Source: JBEISR01 sp044371425
GTDB taxonomy: Bacteria > Planctomycetota > Planctomycetia > Pirellulales > Pirellulaceae
DNA: 64,000 nt
Assembly (NCBI GenBank): GCA_044371425.1
Contig: JBILTR010000006.1
Span: 62,001-126,000 of the forward strand
Reading direction: 5' to 3'
Position numbers and translations under genes: made by a program. Position 1 is the first letter of the stretch. Each line of letters opens with the position of its first letter. The notes beneath the pieces are model-generated. The model worked only from the letters and a program-made list of their open reading frames with translations, was not told where the DNA came from and searched no databases. Shown in pieces: positions 17,724 through 26,287 of this stretch.

Positions 17724-19166
17724 TCAGGAGATCAACTCTCGGATCGGCTCACCAAAGGGGAGGATCGGCATCGGCCTGCCCTGGTGGTCCAAAAAGCTCT
17801 CTTCGTAGTGGATCCCGAGAAATCGATAGACGGTGGCCCACAGATCGTTTGGCGATAGCGGCCTTTCCACTGGATGCTCCCCTCGTGCGTTGGTCGCTCC
17901 TATCACCTGACCGGTCCGGATTCCGCCACCACTGATCAGCATCGACATCGCGTCGGGCCAGTGATCACGGCCCGGTTGCATCACTCCCGTCTGCGACCCC
18001 TTCGTTTCATTGATCCTGGGGGTCCGCCCAAACTCGCCCGTTGCGATCAGAAGCACATCGCGATCTAGCCCGCGCTGGTAGAGATCCTCGATCAGCGCCG
18101 TCAGCGCCTGATCGTAATAGGGAAAACGCCATCGGGAATCGGCGAACAGATCGCAATTGACGGCGTGCGAATCCCAGTTGTAGGTGCAGTTTTTTGGCAT
18201 CCCCTTGGGATCGTTCGGATTCTCCCAGACCATCGTCACGAAGCGGGATCCCGCCTCCACCAGCCGTCGTGCAAGCAAACCCCGCTGACCGTACGTGTGC
18301 CTGCCATAGCGATCGCGCACCGCATCCGGTTCGCGCGTCAGGTCGAACGCCTCGCGAACCTGCTGCGATGTCAGCATCGTCAAGGCTCGCTGGCCAAAGG
18401 AATCCATCGCCTCCATGATGCCGCTGGAATCGATTTCGCGACGAAACCGATCCAGCCCATGCAGCAACTCCAGACGATCGGCCAAACGGTGCTCCATCTC
18501 CGGAGTGATCCCGATGTTTCGAACCTGGAAATCCGCTGCGTTGGGGTCGGCGTCGACAATGAAGGGGATATGCGCTGGTCCCAGGTAGGCCGATCCGAAG
18601 GAGAAGGTATCGACGCCCCCGCGTCCGCCGTCGACACCGGCGATGCAGGCGGGCAATGGTTCTTTGGGTCGGCTGAGCAATTTTTGGGCGACGCTGAGCA
18701 CCGATGGCGCATCGTTCACGAAATCGACCGGACTGGCCGGAATGCGGCCGGTCAGAAATCGCTTGTGGCCCCCACCATGATCGGAAAACTGGTGATGGCA
18801 ACTTCGGATGATCGTGTACTTGTCGGCGCAACGGGCATGCATCGGCAGCAATTCACAAACGTCGATACCAGCCACATTGGTCCGAATCGGCCGGAACCAT
18901 CCACGGTACTCCAGCGGAGCATCCGGTTTCATGTCGTAGGTCTCCATGTGCGGAGGACCACCAGGAAGCCAGATGAAAATGACCGCGCGATCTTCCAGTG
19001 GCCTCCCCGCGGCTCGGGAAGCATCCTGAGCCCTAAGCAGATCGGCCAGTCCAAGTCCACCGATCCCAAGCCCTCCTAACTCCAGGAACGTACGACGCCG
19101 CATCGGCCCGCGACAGCTTCGCCCACCGTCGCGTGGTTCGATTTCCTTCCTATGATTGCTGGCCAT
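17724..19166 (-). CDS. DUF1501-family protein with Tat-type signal
   Basis: A 480-residue protein beginning with a twin-arginine-type signal: RRRTFLELGGLGIGGLGLADLL (residues about 23-44, shown here in two parts, RRRTFLELGG and LGIGGLGLADLL). It continues with VIFIWLPGGPPHMETYDMKPD, a strong DUF1501 mark, and ends with the GEFGRTPRIN and GRDHW motifs of the alkaline-phosphatase-like fold. DUF1501 proteins of planctomycetes are exported and usually sit beside a DUF1549/DUF1553 cytochrome-like protein; here no such partner is adjacent. The function in the family is unproven. An internal ATG at 19103 would still leave the RR motif. Confidence 0.9.
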   Translation of the reverse strand: MASNHRKEIEPRDGGRSCRGPMRRRTFLELGGLGIGGLGLADLLRAQDASRAAGRPLEDRAVIFIWLPGGPPHMETYDMKPDAPLEYRGWFRPIRTNVAGIDVCELLPMHARCADKYTIIRSCHHQFSDHGGGHKRFLTGRIPASPVDFVNDAPSVLSVAQKLLSRPKEPLPACIAGVDGGRGGVDTFSFGSAYLGPAHIPFIVDADPNAADFQVRNIGITPEMEHRLADRLELLHGLDRFRREIDSSGIMEAMDSFGQRALTMLTSQQVREAFDLTREPDAVRDRYGRHTYGQRGLLARRLVEAGSRFVTMVWENPNDPKGMPKNCTYNWDSHAVNCDLFADSRWRFPYYDQALTALIEDLYQRGLDRDVLLIATGEFGRTPRINETKGSQTGVMQPGRDHWPDAMSMLISGGGIRTGQVIGATNARGEHPVERPLSPNDLWATVYRFLGIHYEESFLDHQGRPMPILPFGEPIRELIS

Positions 19167-19445
19167 CGACGGATCTCCAACCGAGTCACCGAAGGGGAAT
19201 GGTCTGTGGTGAAACCTCGATTCACTCTATCTCCAAACGAACAAGAACTGCAATGTTTCTTTCGCCAACAAATGGCGATCGATCGACTCCCACCGGGGCA
19301 ATCGGTGGTGCCAGGGGAATCCATCAACACCGGGTTGCCATCCCATCGGATTGACCCTGCGATTCGCGGAAAGTCTAAAAAAATGGCCGGGTCGCTGGGA
19401 CGACGCCGGCCAGAAGATCGATTTTTCTCTTTCGAGCCAGTTGGG

Positions 19446-22400
19446 TTAGCTGCGCCCGTTGAGCCGTCGCCGGCCTAGTTGCTGGAACCATCGATCGAGC
19501 GTTACCGCATCCAGCGATTCGCCGGAGCTGCTGGTCGACGAAGCCGATGTGGTCCCGCTAGCAACCAGCCCAGCCGCGCTCACGCCAGCTCCGGTGCGGC
19601 TGGATTCTCCTTCCGGACTCAAACCCGCCTTGGCCACACCAGCGGGAGCAATCTGGACATCGCGGCCGGTGGAGAGATTCATCGATCCGGCGCCGGGAGC
19701 CGCCTGGGTCAGCCCCTGACCACCTGGTGGCAGCGATGGGGTGATCAGCGGCATTGCATAGTCTTCCACTTCCCCGTCGGCCGCGAACCCCGCATAGCCA
19801 TAGCCGGCCAGCGTGGTCAATCGGAACCTCCCAAAGACGTTGCCGGCGGCAAGCCCCGAAGGAATGGCCAGCGACACAAAGTTGTTGCCATCGAAGACCG
19901 GCAGGTTCTCGGCAATCCGTTCCCCTGCATCATCCCAATCGCCATCGCGGTTGAAATCGACCCACGCATTGAGGTGAGCCCGCGTCTCTGGTGGCGCCTT
20001 GACCGCGACCGTCAGGCTGACGGTGGTTCCGATCGTCAGCCGTGGCAGTGTCACCCCATCCTCGTCGGCACCATCTCCAGTCGCCGTGCTGTTGGGTCGT
20101 CCATCGGTTTCTGCATCGATCGTATTGCCCAGACGCAAGGTTTCCGTCACCACATTGCGGGCGCCATTGCGCGCCAACCGGACGGGGTACTTGGTCGCGG
20201 TCGTCTCGGGAGCATCACCGAAATCGAGCGGCAACACGGGCAAGCCGGTCGGATTCAGAAAGGCGTTGACAAACGCCACGTCGGCACTGGTGACCCGGCC
20301 GTCGCCGTTGGCGTCCGCCGGCCGGTACGCCAGACCAGGTGCGCTATTCTGGCTGGTCTCCACCAGTCGCGTGTCGCTGCTGTTGACCTTTCGGTCCCCA
20401 TTGACATCGCCTCGCAGTCGATGGAACGATCCAGCAAGAATGCCCCCCACCAATGTCCCTTCCGGACTGGATACCTGATCCCCAGAGAGTTCGTAGGTAT
20501 ACCAACCGTTGGGCATCGATAGGTAAGGCACTTCGGCAAAGTTCCAAGTCAGGTAAGGCGTCCCGTTGCCGGTCAGCGACACGCGTTCCATCGGAACCAC
20601 CTGACCCGTGGTGCGATTGATCACTCGCAACACACTCTTATCGGGCACCACCACCGGCTGGTTGTAGCGGAACTGCACGGTGCTGATCCCCGACCGATTG
20701 GGGTTGGTGAATGAGCCGTTGATGACCACCGCGTCGTTGAGTGGTGCGGGGGGCAGCGCACGAACGGTCACCACGTAGTCCTCGACTTCCCCATTGGACG
20801 CCAAGCCAGTCGGGGTGTTACCCTGACCTCTTTCCGCAGTCAGCCGGTATCGAATGAATGTCGCTCCCTCTCTAGCCGTCTCGGGCACCAGAACCGATAG
20901 TTCGGTGACGCCGGGATCCAGTGTGATTTCCTGCAGCAAATGCTCTGAAGGATCGAAGACGCCGTTGCGGTTGAAGTCGAACCAGGCGTTCAGCACTCCC
21001 CCCTCCAAGGCAAAGATTCGCTGGGTGAGCGGTTTATTGAAGAGCGGTGCCGAGGTGAAGATGACGCCATCTTCATCATCCAACGAACTGGTATCATCGC
21101 CCAGCGCGTTACTGCTCGGGACTGCATTCGGTTCGGTGTCGCGCTGCTCTCCAAGAATCGGCTTCCGCTTCTCATGCCGCGCTCCATCGGCTTCCAGGCT
21201 GGTCCCGTAGCTGTTGGGCGCATCGCCATAATCCTTCGGCAACCCCAAGACTCCGACGATATGGTCGACCGCACTTTGGGCATCGATCAAACCCCATCCC
21301 GTATCGTTATCGAAGCCAGGAGTCAGCATGTTGATCGATGTCTGGACGAGGCTGGTTCGAATCTGCGCTGGAGTTGCCACCCCAGGACCACCCACCACTT
21401 CCATCATCAATGCCGCTACCGCCGCAGCATGCGGGGCGGCTGCCGAAGTCCCGAAGAAGTTGGGGAACCCATCCCCTTCCACATCCTGACCGAAGAATGT
21501 TGTGTTGGTCCCATCGACGGCAGTGAAATCGGGAGTCGTTCGCGTCTGAGGTCGGGAGAATCGACTTCCGTCGGGCCGCATCAGAATCGAAATTCCACCA
21601 GCCGACGTAAAAGGCTCTGGAATCGGCGGACTAACACCGTACCCTGGGGTATCGCCATAAAACGCAGCTCCCACCGCCAATGCCGATGCCGCGTTGGCAT
21701 GGCCGTACGAACTGCCGCTCCTGGTATCAAATTCTTCGATCTCCAACGCATCGGTGAAGTAAACGTACTTCACCAATCCCGGGAGATTGATCGTCTCGGG
21801 AATGAACGATCCAATCCCGATCTGGAAGAATTCGTCCGGCAATCCGTCCAAATCAAAGTCGTTCGTCCCGTCATTGAAAAACTGCAGAATCTCCAGTGGA
21901 TCAGCAGCTACATTGAAATCCCAAGAAACCGAGATCATGGAACTCAAATCTGGCTGCGCGACGTCGCCAAATACCATGAAATCGAGGTCCGCGTCCGCTC
22001 CTGGACTGGCTGCGTCAATCGAAGCAAACGGATCGTCCCATTGAAGGACAAAGATGCCAAAGGAGTTCACCGGCACATAGATACGCTGGTAAAGATCTGT
22101 CCCAGGACCTCGGTCAAAGTCGACGAATTGCCAGTCGGTCATGTCGGCATTTTCATCGATCACCCAATCCGTCCCCTGGCCTTCCCAACTGTTTCGACCG
22201 TTGTTGCCAGCACTCGAAAAGTAGGGGACGCCACGGCCAACCACCTCGTCGACGGCCTGAGCAATCGGTCCATCCTGAAAGAACGGTTCGTCCAGGTAGA
22301 TGATGTCGTCGACGATCACATCCGACCCCGCATCTGCTAGATCGAGAATCCCCTGAGCAAACGAGGCAGCACCATCAAAGGCGGTATGAAACTGCAGGGG

Positions 22401-23192
22401 CGAACCTGGTGCCAAATCGTGGATCAGCTGCAGCATGGCTCGACCTTCATCGATCCCCTGGCCATCCGATTCATCGAGCACCCGGACACCATCGCGCGGG
22501 AGATCGCCTGTGGCGATATCTTGCGCAGCCGAAGAAAAGGGGTTGCCATCGAAGTCGTAGCTGTCCGAAAGCACTCCAACAGTGACCCCGGCGCCATCGA
22601 TCTCGTAGGCTGCTCGCGCGGTATCGACACGCATGGCGAAATCAGCCTGTGATGTGGTATCGCCCACGTTGGTGCGCGCCATCGAAGGGCGGGCCTGCCC
22701 AAGAGATGGACTCTGCGCCAACTGCGATAGCTTGGCGATCGGGACCCAAGCCGATACCTGGTTGCCCGCAGATCCGGTGATGCGCCCTCCGAGACCCTGA
22801 ATATCGTTCTGCAATTGAGGCAGGTTGCTGTTGCTCGAAGCATGAATCAGCACCTGACCATCCAGCAAGCGAAACAGATCCTTGGACGATTCGGCCTGCT
22901 CCACCAACTTGGCTTGTGCTTTGGTCAATCCACCCGCAGGCTGCTGGCTGAGGTAGAGTCCGGAAAGCAGTCCGCCGATCTTGGTCGCTGCAGCCTGCTT
23001 CATTTCCACTGGCGAATCACCAGGAACAGGAACTCCGCCGATCGGATCGTTCGCAGTGCTCCCGCCCAAGGCACCTGCCAGGTCGGTCGCCATCAATCGT
23101 CGCGCCTCCAAAACCTGCACTTCCAGCTTCCTGACAACAGTCCGCTGACGACGATGTCTGGCCAGATCCCAACCCCAACTTTTGCTCGCCAT
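19446..23192 (-). CDS. giant secreted subtilase-like protein with GEVED and dockerin modules
   Basis: Start ATG 23192 is chosen because AGGTGA lies about 8 nt upstream. The 1248-residue product starts with a basic segment and LEVQVLEARRLMATD (about 24-38), the LEPR-XLL type N-terminus of planctomycete surface proteins. The subtilase region covers about 200-645: Asp210 in VTVGVLSDSYD, SSAGNNG (326-332) and the Ser motif FFGTSAAAPHAAAVAALM (Ser583). At the place of the family His motif the sequence reads DEGRAMLQLIHD (248-259), so the standard GHGTHVAG is missing. GEVED-type repeats follow at about 655-808 and 989-1148, with calcium-loop-like DFNRNG and DFNRDG segments. Between them lies a dockerin-like pair, GDVNGDRKVNSSD (928-940) and ADANGDGRVTSAD (959-971). 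Confidence 0.88.
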   Translation of the reverse strand: MASKSWGWDLARHRRQRTVVRKLEVQVLEARRLMATDLAGALGGSTANDPIGGVPVPGDSPVEMKQAAATKIGGLLSGLYLSQQPAGGLTKAQAKLVEQAESSKDLFRLLDGQVLIHASSNSNLPQLQNDIQGLGGRITGSAGNQVSAWVPIAKLSQLAQSPSLGQARPSMARTNVGDTTSQADFAMRVDTARAAYEIDGAGVTVGVLSDSYDFDGNPFSSAAQDIATGDLPRDGVRVLDESDGQGIDEGRAMLQLIHDLAPGSPLQFHTAFDGAASFAQGILDLADAGSDVIVDDIIYLDEPFFQDGPIAQAVDEVVGRGVPYFSSAGNNGRNSWEGQGTDWVIDENADMTDWQFVDFDRGPGTDLYQRIYVPVNSFGIFVLQWDDPFASIDAASPGADADLDFMVFGDVAQPDLSSMISVSWDFNVAADPLEILQFFNDGTNDFDLDGLPDEFFQIGIGSFIPETINLPGLVKYVYFTDALEIEEFDTRSGSSYGHANAASALAVGAAFYGDTPGYGVSPPIPEPFTSAGGISILMRPDGSRFSRPQTRTTPDFTAVDGTNTTFFGQDVEGDGFPNFFGTSAAAPHAAAVAALMMEVVGGPGVATPAQIRTSLVQTSINMLTPGFDNDTGWGLIDAQSAVDHIVGVLGLPKDYGDAPNSYGTSLEADGARHEKRKPILGEQRDTEPNAVPSSNALGDDTSSLDDEDGVIFTSAPLFNKPLTQRIFALEGGVLNAWFDFNRNGVFDPSEHLLQEITLDPGVTELSVLVPETAREGATFIRYRLTAERGQGNTPTGLASNGEVEDYVVTVRALPPAPLNDAVVINGSFTNPNRSGISTVQFRYNQPVVVPDKSVLRVINRTTGQVVPMERVSLTGNGTPYLTWNFAEVPYLSMPNGWYTYELSGDQVSSPEGTLVGGILAGSFHRLRGDVNGDRKVNSSDTRLVETSQNSAPGLAYRPADANGDGRVTSADVAFVNAFLNPTGLPVLPLDFGDAPETTATKYPVRLARNGARNVVTETLRLGNTIDAETDGRPNSTATGDGADEDGVTLPRLTIGTTVSLTVAVKAPPETRAHLNAWVDFNRDGDWDDAGERIAENLPVFDGNNFVSLAIPSGLAAGNVFGRFRLTTLAGYGYAGFAADGEVEDYAMPLITPSLPPGGQGLTQAAPGAGSMNLSTGRDVQIAPAGVAKAGLSPEGESSRTGAGVSAAGLVASGTTSASSTSSSGESLDAVTLDRWFQQLGRRRLNGRS

Positions 23193-23754
23193 GAAATCAC
23201 CTGCTGAAGAAAAAATGAAAAGCAATCACTGCTTCGATCACCGATCCATCCACCACCGAGGACGTCCCTGCAATCCACCGGTGTCGAAAAATATCGCTCG
23301 ATCGGACGCCCCAGGTCCCTGGCTATGTGGTTCTTTTTGCACCTGCCGGAGAACGCTCACCTTGGTCCTTCAAAGGCGTTCCCTTGGTTTTAGGGGGGAT
23401 TTCGGTGAATCACAACCGTTTTCTCTTTTTTGAGCTTGAAAATGAAAATTCAAACCCGAGGACCGGTTCCTCCCGAAGCGATCGCTCAATCGTCAAATCT
23501 TCAGCATCTTCCAAGACCTATCGCTCGACCACCTTCCGCGGAAAACATCTTTTCCACAGCCTTGCGTTTTGACTTCAACCGTTCACCGCGCATACTGCCA
23601 GTGGAAAAATGCTATTTTCTGCCTATTGGTTCCTGGGAACACCGTCCCCAGATTTCCTCCCATCCCTCGGGTCGGACAACTGCTCGCTCGCCTCCGGCGA
23701 TCGTGCACCCCGCGTTGCGCCCCACCTCTCGATTCCTTGTTAGGGTGATTGTTC
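23193..23754. other. long divergent intergenic region, nothing assigned
   Basis: This 560-bp stretch separates the subtilase-like gene and the MFS transporter, which point away from each other. It is AT-richer around 23400-23460. No repeat or RNA gene was recognised; it presumably carries two promoters. Confidence 0.45.
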
Positions 23755-25107
23755 ATGATGGATTCCACCGCCACCACCAACCGCTCGGCCATCCGCTGGA
23801 AGCTCTTTCTGATGATGGTGCTTCAGTTCTTCATCTGGGGCGCCTGGTTGCCGCTGATCTTCGGCTACCTTCCTGCCCTCGGATTTACCTCTTCTCAGCA
23901 GTCGTGGATCCTGAATGCCTTTCCGATCGCGGCGATCATCGGGATGTTTTTCAGCAACCAATTCGCCGACCGCAATTTCGCTGCGGAGAAGTTTTTGGCA
24001 TTCAGCCATCTGATCGGTGGCCTCGCAATTCTCGCCTGCGGCTTCACTCGTGACTTCTGGCCTTTCTTCCTCTTCATGCTGATCCACTGCCTGCTGTACG
24101 TCCCCACGATATCGATCACCAACTCGATCGCCTTCGCTAACATGACCGACACAGCGAAGGAATTCGGATTGGTGCGCATGGGCGGAACGATCGGCTGGAT
24201 TCTGGCCGCTTGGCCTTTCACTTTCATCCTGGTCGACTGGGCCAAGGTGAAAGCGGCCAACCCGCAGGGTTTTGTCAGCTGGCTTGGCACGGTGCTCGGA
24301 AGCGGGCTTCAGGGCACCGCGCTGACCGATGCGACCAAGTGGACCTTCGTCGTCGCCGGTATCGCTTCGCTCCTTCTGGCCGCCTTCAGCCTGACTCTCC
24401 CGCACACCCCTCCCAAGAAATCGAACAACCCGGAGGAAGGCCTCGCCTGGATGGAAGCCGTCAAGCTGCTCAAGCACCCCTTCGTGCTGGTCCTTTGGCT
24501 GGTGACCTTCCTGGATGCCTTCGTCCACAACTGCTATTTCAACTGGACCGGTCAGTTCCTCTCAGCCACCAAGGAAGCTGGCGGCGTCGGAATTCCCGGC
24601 AACTGGGTGATGCCGGTGATGAGCGTCGGGCAGATCGCGGAGATCCTGACGATGTTTGTTCTGGGGGTGACGCTGAAAAATCTCGGCTGGCGCTGGACGA
24701 TGATCGTCGGGGTGCTGGGCCATGCGATTCGATTCCTGGTCTATGCACTCTTCCCTCAGAACCCAGGGCTGATCATCCTGATCCAGATCCTGCATGGCGT
24801 CTGCTACGCGTTCTTCTTTGCCACAGTCTACATCTTCGTCGATGCCTACTTCCCCAAAAATGTCCGCAGCAGCGCCCAAGGGCTCTTCAATGTGATGATC
24901 CTGGGAGTCGGCGCTCTGGTGGCCAATTCGCTTTGCCCATGGCTGTTGCAGAATGTCTTCACCACGACCGAAGGGAAAGTCGATTACCGAAACATGTTCC
25001 TCTTCCCAACAGCGGTCGCGACCTTGGCGGCTATCGCCTTGGCCGTCTTCTTCCATCCCCCCAAGGTCGACACATCGATCGAAGGAGGCAGCGCCCCGGC
25101 ACACTGA
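23755..25107 (+). CDS. MFS transporter, nucleoside:H+ symporter type
   Basis: A 450-residue, 12-helix protein. The N-terminus MDSTATTNRSAIRWKLFLMM leads into LQFFIWGAWLPLIFGYL, and motifs such as PTISITNSIAFANM and GLVRMGGTIGWI match the NupG/XapB nucleoside-symporter branch of the MFS. It probably imports a nucleoside or related metabolite using the proton gradient across the cytoplasmic membrane. ATG 23755 is preceded by GGGTGA; ATG 23758 and TTG 23749 are alternatives. A strong terminator follows 32 bp after the stop. Confidence 0.87.
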   Translation: MMDSTATTNRSAIRWKLFLMMVLQFFIWGAWLPLIFGYLPALGFTSSQQSWILNAFPIAAIIGMFFSNQFADRNFAAEKFLAFSHLIGGLAILACGFTRDFWPFFLFMLIHCLLYVPTISITNSIAFANMTDTAKEFGLVRMGGTIGWILAAWPFTFILVDWAKVKAANPQGFVSWLGTVLGSGLQGTALTDATKWTFVVAGIASLLLAAFSLTLPHTPPKKSNNPEEGLAWMEAVKLLKHPFVLVLWLVTFLDAFVHNCYFNWTGQFLSATKEAGGVGIPGNWVMPVMSVGQIAEILTMFVLGVTLKNLGWRWTMIVGVLGHAIRFLVYALFPQNPGLIILIQILHGVCYAFFFATVYIFVDAYFPKNVRSSAQGLFNVMILGVGALVANSLCPWLLQNVFTTTEGKVDYRNMFLFPTAVATLAAIALAVFFHPPKVDTSIEGGSAPAH

Positions 25108-25138
25108 CCGAATTCTCGGTATCGATCCAGCCATTCCA

Positions 25139-25168
25139 CAGCCGGCCTCGCAGGCCGGCTGTTTTTTT
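25139..25168 (+). terminator. rho-independent terminator after the MFS gene
   Basis: A perfect 10-bp stem, CAGCCGGCCT (25139-25148) and AGGCCGGCTG (25152-25161), closes a CGC loop and is followed by seven T residues. It separates the MFS gene from the convergent aldo/keto reductase. Confidence 0.93.
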
Positions 25169-25247
25169 GTTCCCTCTGGGATTCCGTGTAGCCGTGGGTT
25201 GCCATCCGCCCAATGAATTGCCAGATCGACCTGCCTTTGGATCCCGC

Positions 25248-26228
25248 CTATTCGTAAATCGGAAAGAACCGACCGAACGCCTTTTCGCAAAACACCCCGG
25301 GGTCGTTGAACCGCTGGCTGCGATCGAGCCCGCTGATCGCCTCCATTTGGGACTGGCTGAGCGAGAAGTCGTCGATCGCCAAATTCTCTCGCAAACGATC
25401 GATGGAATTGGTCTTGGGAATCACCGCCGTCCCACGCTGCACGCCCCAACGCAAGACGACCTGAGCCGCAGTGCGGTCGCAGGCCCGCGCGATCGCTCGC
25501 ACGATCGGATCCTCCAGCACCGACTGGCTCTCGGTCGCCATCCCCAGCGGCACATAAGATCCAGCCCCCAGCGGCGAAAACGCGGTCATGGCGATCTGCT
25601 CCTGCTGGCAATAGCGCAGCAGCTTGGGCTGCACCAGATAGGGATGCGATTCCACCTGCAGCACCGCCGGCCGAATCGTCGCCTGCGAAAGTAGATCGCG
25701 AATCAGCGAGACGCCGAAATTGCTAACCCCGATGTAACGCGTAAGCCCCGACTCCACCAACCGCTCCATCGCCCCCCATGTCTCGGCGATCGGCACCCCA
25801 TCCGGCTCCATCCTGGGCTCCTTCGCTTCCGGATCATGCACCCAGCCCGGGGGATACCGCGTCGCTGGATCGACGTAACGCAGCGCGATCGGAAAGTGGA
25901 TGAGGTAGAGATCCAGCGAATCGAGCTGCAGGTCGCGCAGCGTTCGCTCGATCGCCCCCCGCACATGCTCAGGTCGATGGTAGGTATTCCATAGCTTGCT
26001 GGTGACCCAGAGTTTCTCGCGGGCCACCTGACCACCCCGCAATACCCTTCCTATCCCCTCCCCCACCTCGCTTTCATTCCCATAGTCGCAGGCACCATCC
26101 AGATGGCGATAACCACACGCGACCGCATCGACAACGCGCTGCGCTGCATCCTGCCGATCGATCTTCCAAAGGCCCAGCCCCACTGCGGGCATCGCTGCCC
26201 CATCGGCTAGCGGTATCTGCAACGCCAT
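25248..26228 (-). CDS. aldo/keto reductase, AKR1/2-like
   Basis: The 326-residue product is an NADPH-dependent TIM-barrel reductase. The catalytic tetrad is visible: Asp44 (YRHLDGA), Tyr49 (CDYGNE), Lys78 (VTSKLWN) and His111 (LIHFPIA). The long loop with RYVDPATRYPPGW resembles xylose/aldose reductases of the AKR2 group. A cofactor segment, VIPKTNSIDRLRENLA, is near the C-terminus. It likely reduces sugar aldehydes in the cytoplasm. It ends against the terminator of the convergent MFS gene. Confidence 0.92.
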   Translation of the reverse strand: MALQIPLADGAAMPAVGLGLWKIDRQDAAQRVVDAVACGYRHLDGACDYGNESEVGEGIGRVLRGGQVAREKLWVTSKLWNTYHRPEHVRGAIERTLRDLQLDSLDLYLIHFPIALRYVDPATRYPPGWVHDPEAKEPRMEPDGVPIAETWGAMERLVESGLTRYIGVSNFGVSLIRDLLSQATIRPAVLQVESHPYLVQPKLLRYCQQEQIAMTAFSPLGAGSYVPLGMATESQSVLEDPIVRAIARACDRTAAQVVLRWGVQRGTAVIPKTNSIDRLRENLAIDDFSLSQSQMEAISGLDRSQRFNDPGVFCEKAFGRFFPIYE

Positions 26229-26287
26229 CGAACTTCTCCTATCTGACTTTCGGTCTATATCATCGATCGGATTGAAGTCGTTATCGA

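Noticed and set aside
24210..25694. A 494-codon plus-strand frame across the MFS gene, the terminator and the aldo/keto reductase
   Set aside because: It crosses a strong terminator and two real genes and has low-complexity composition.
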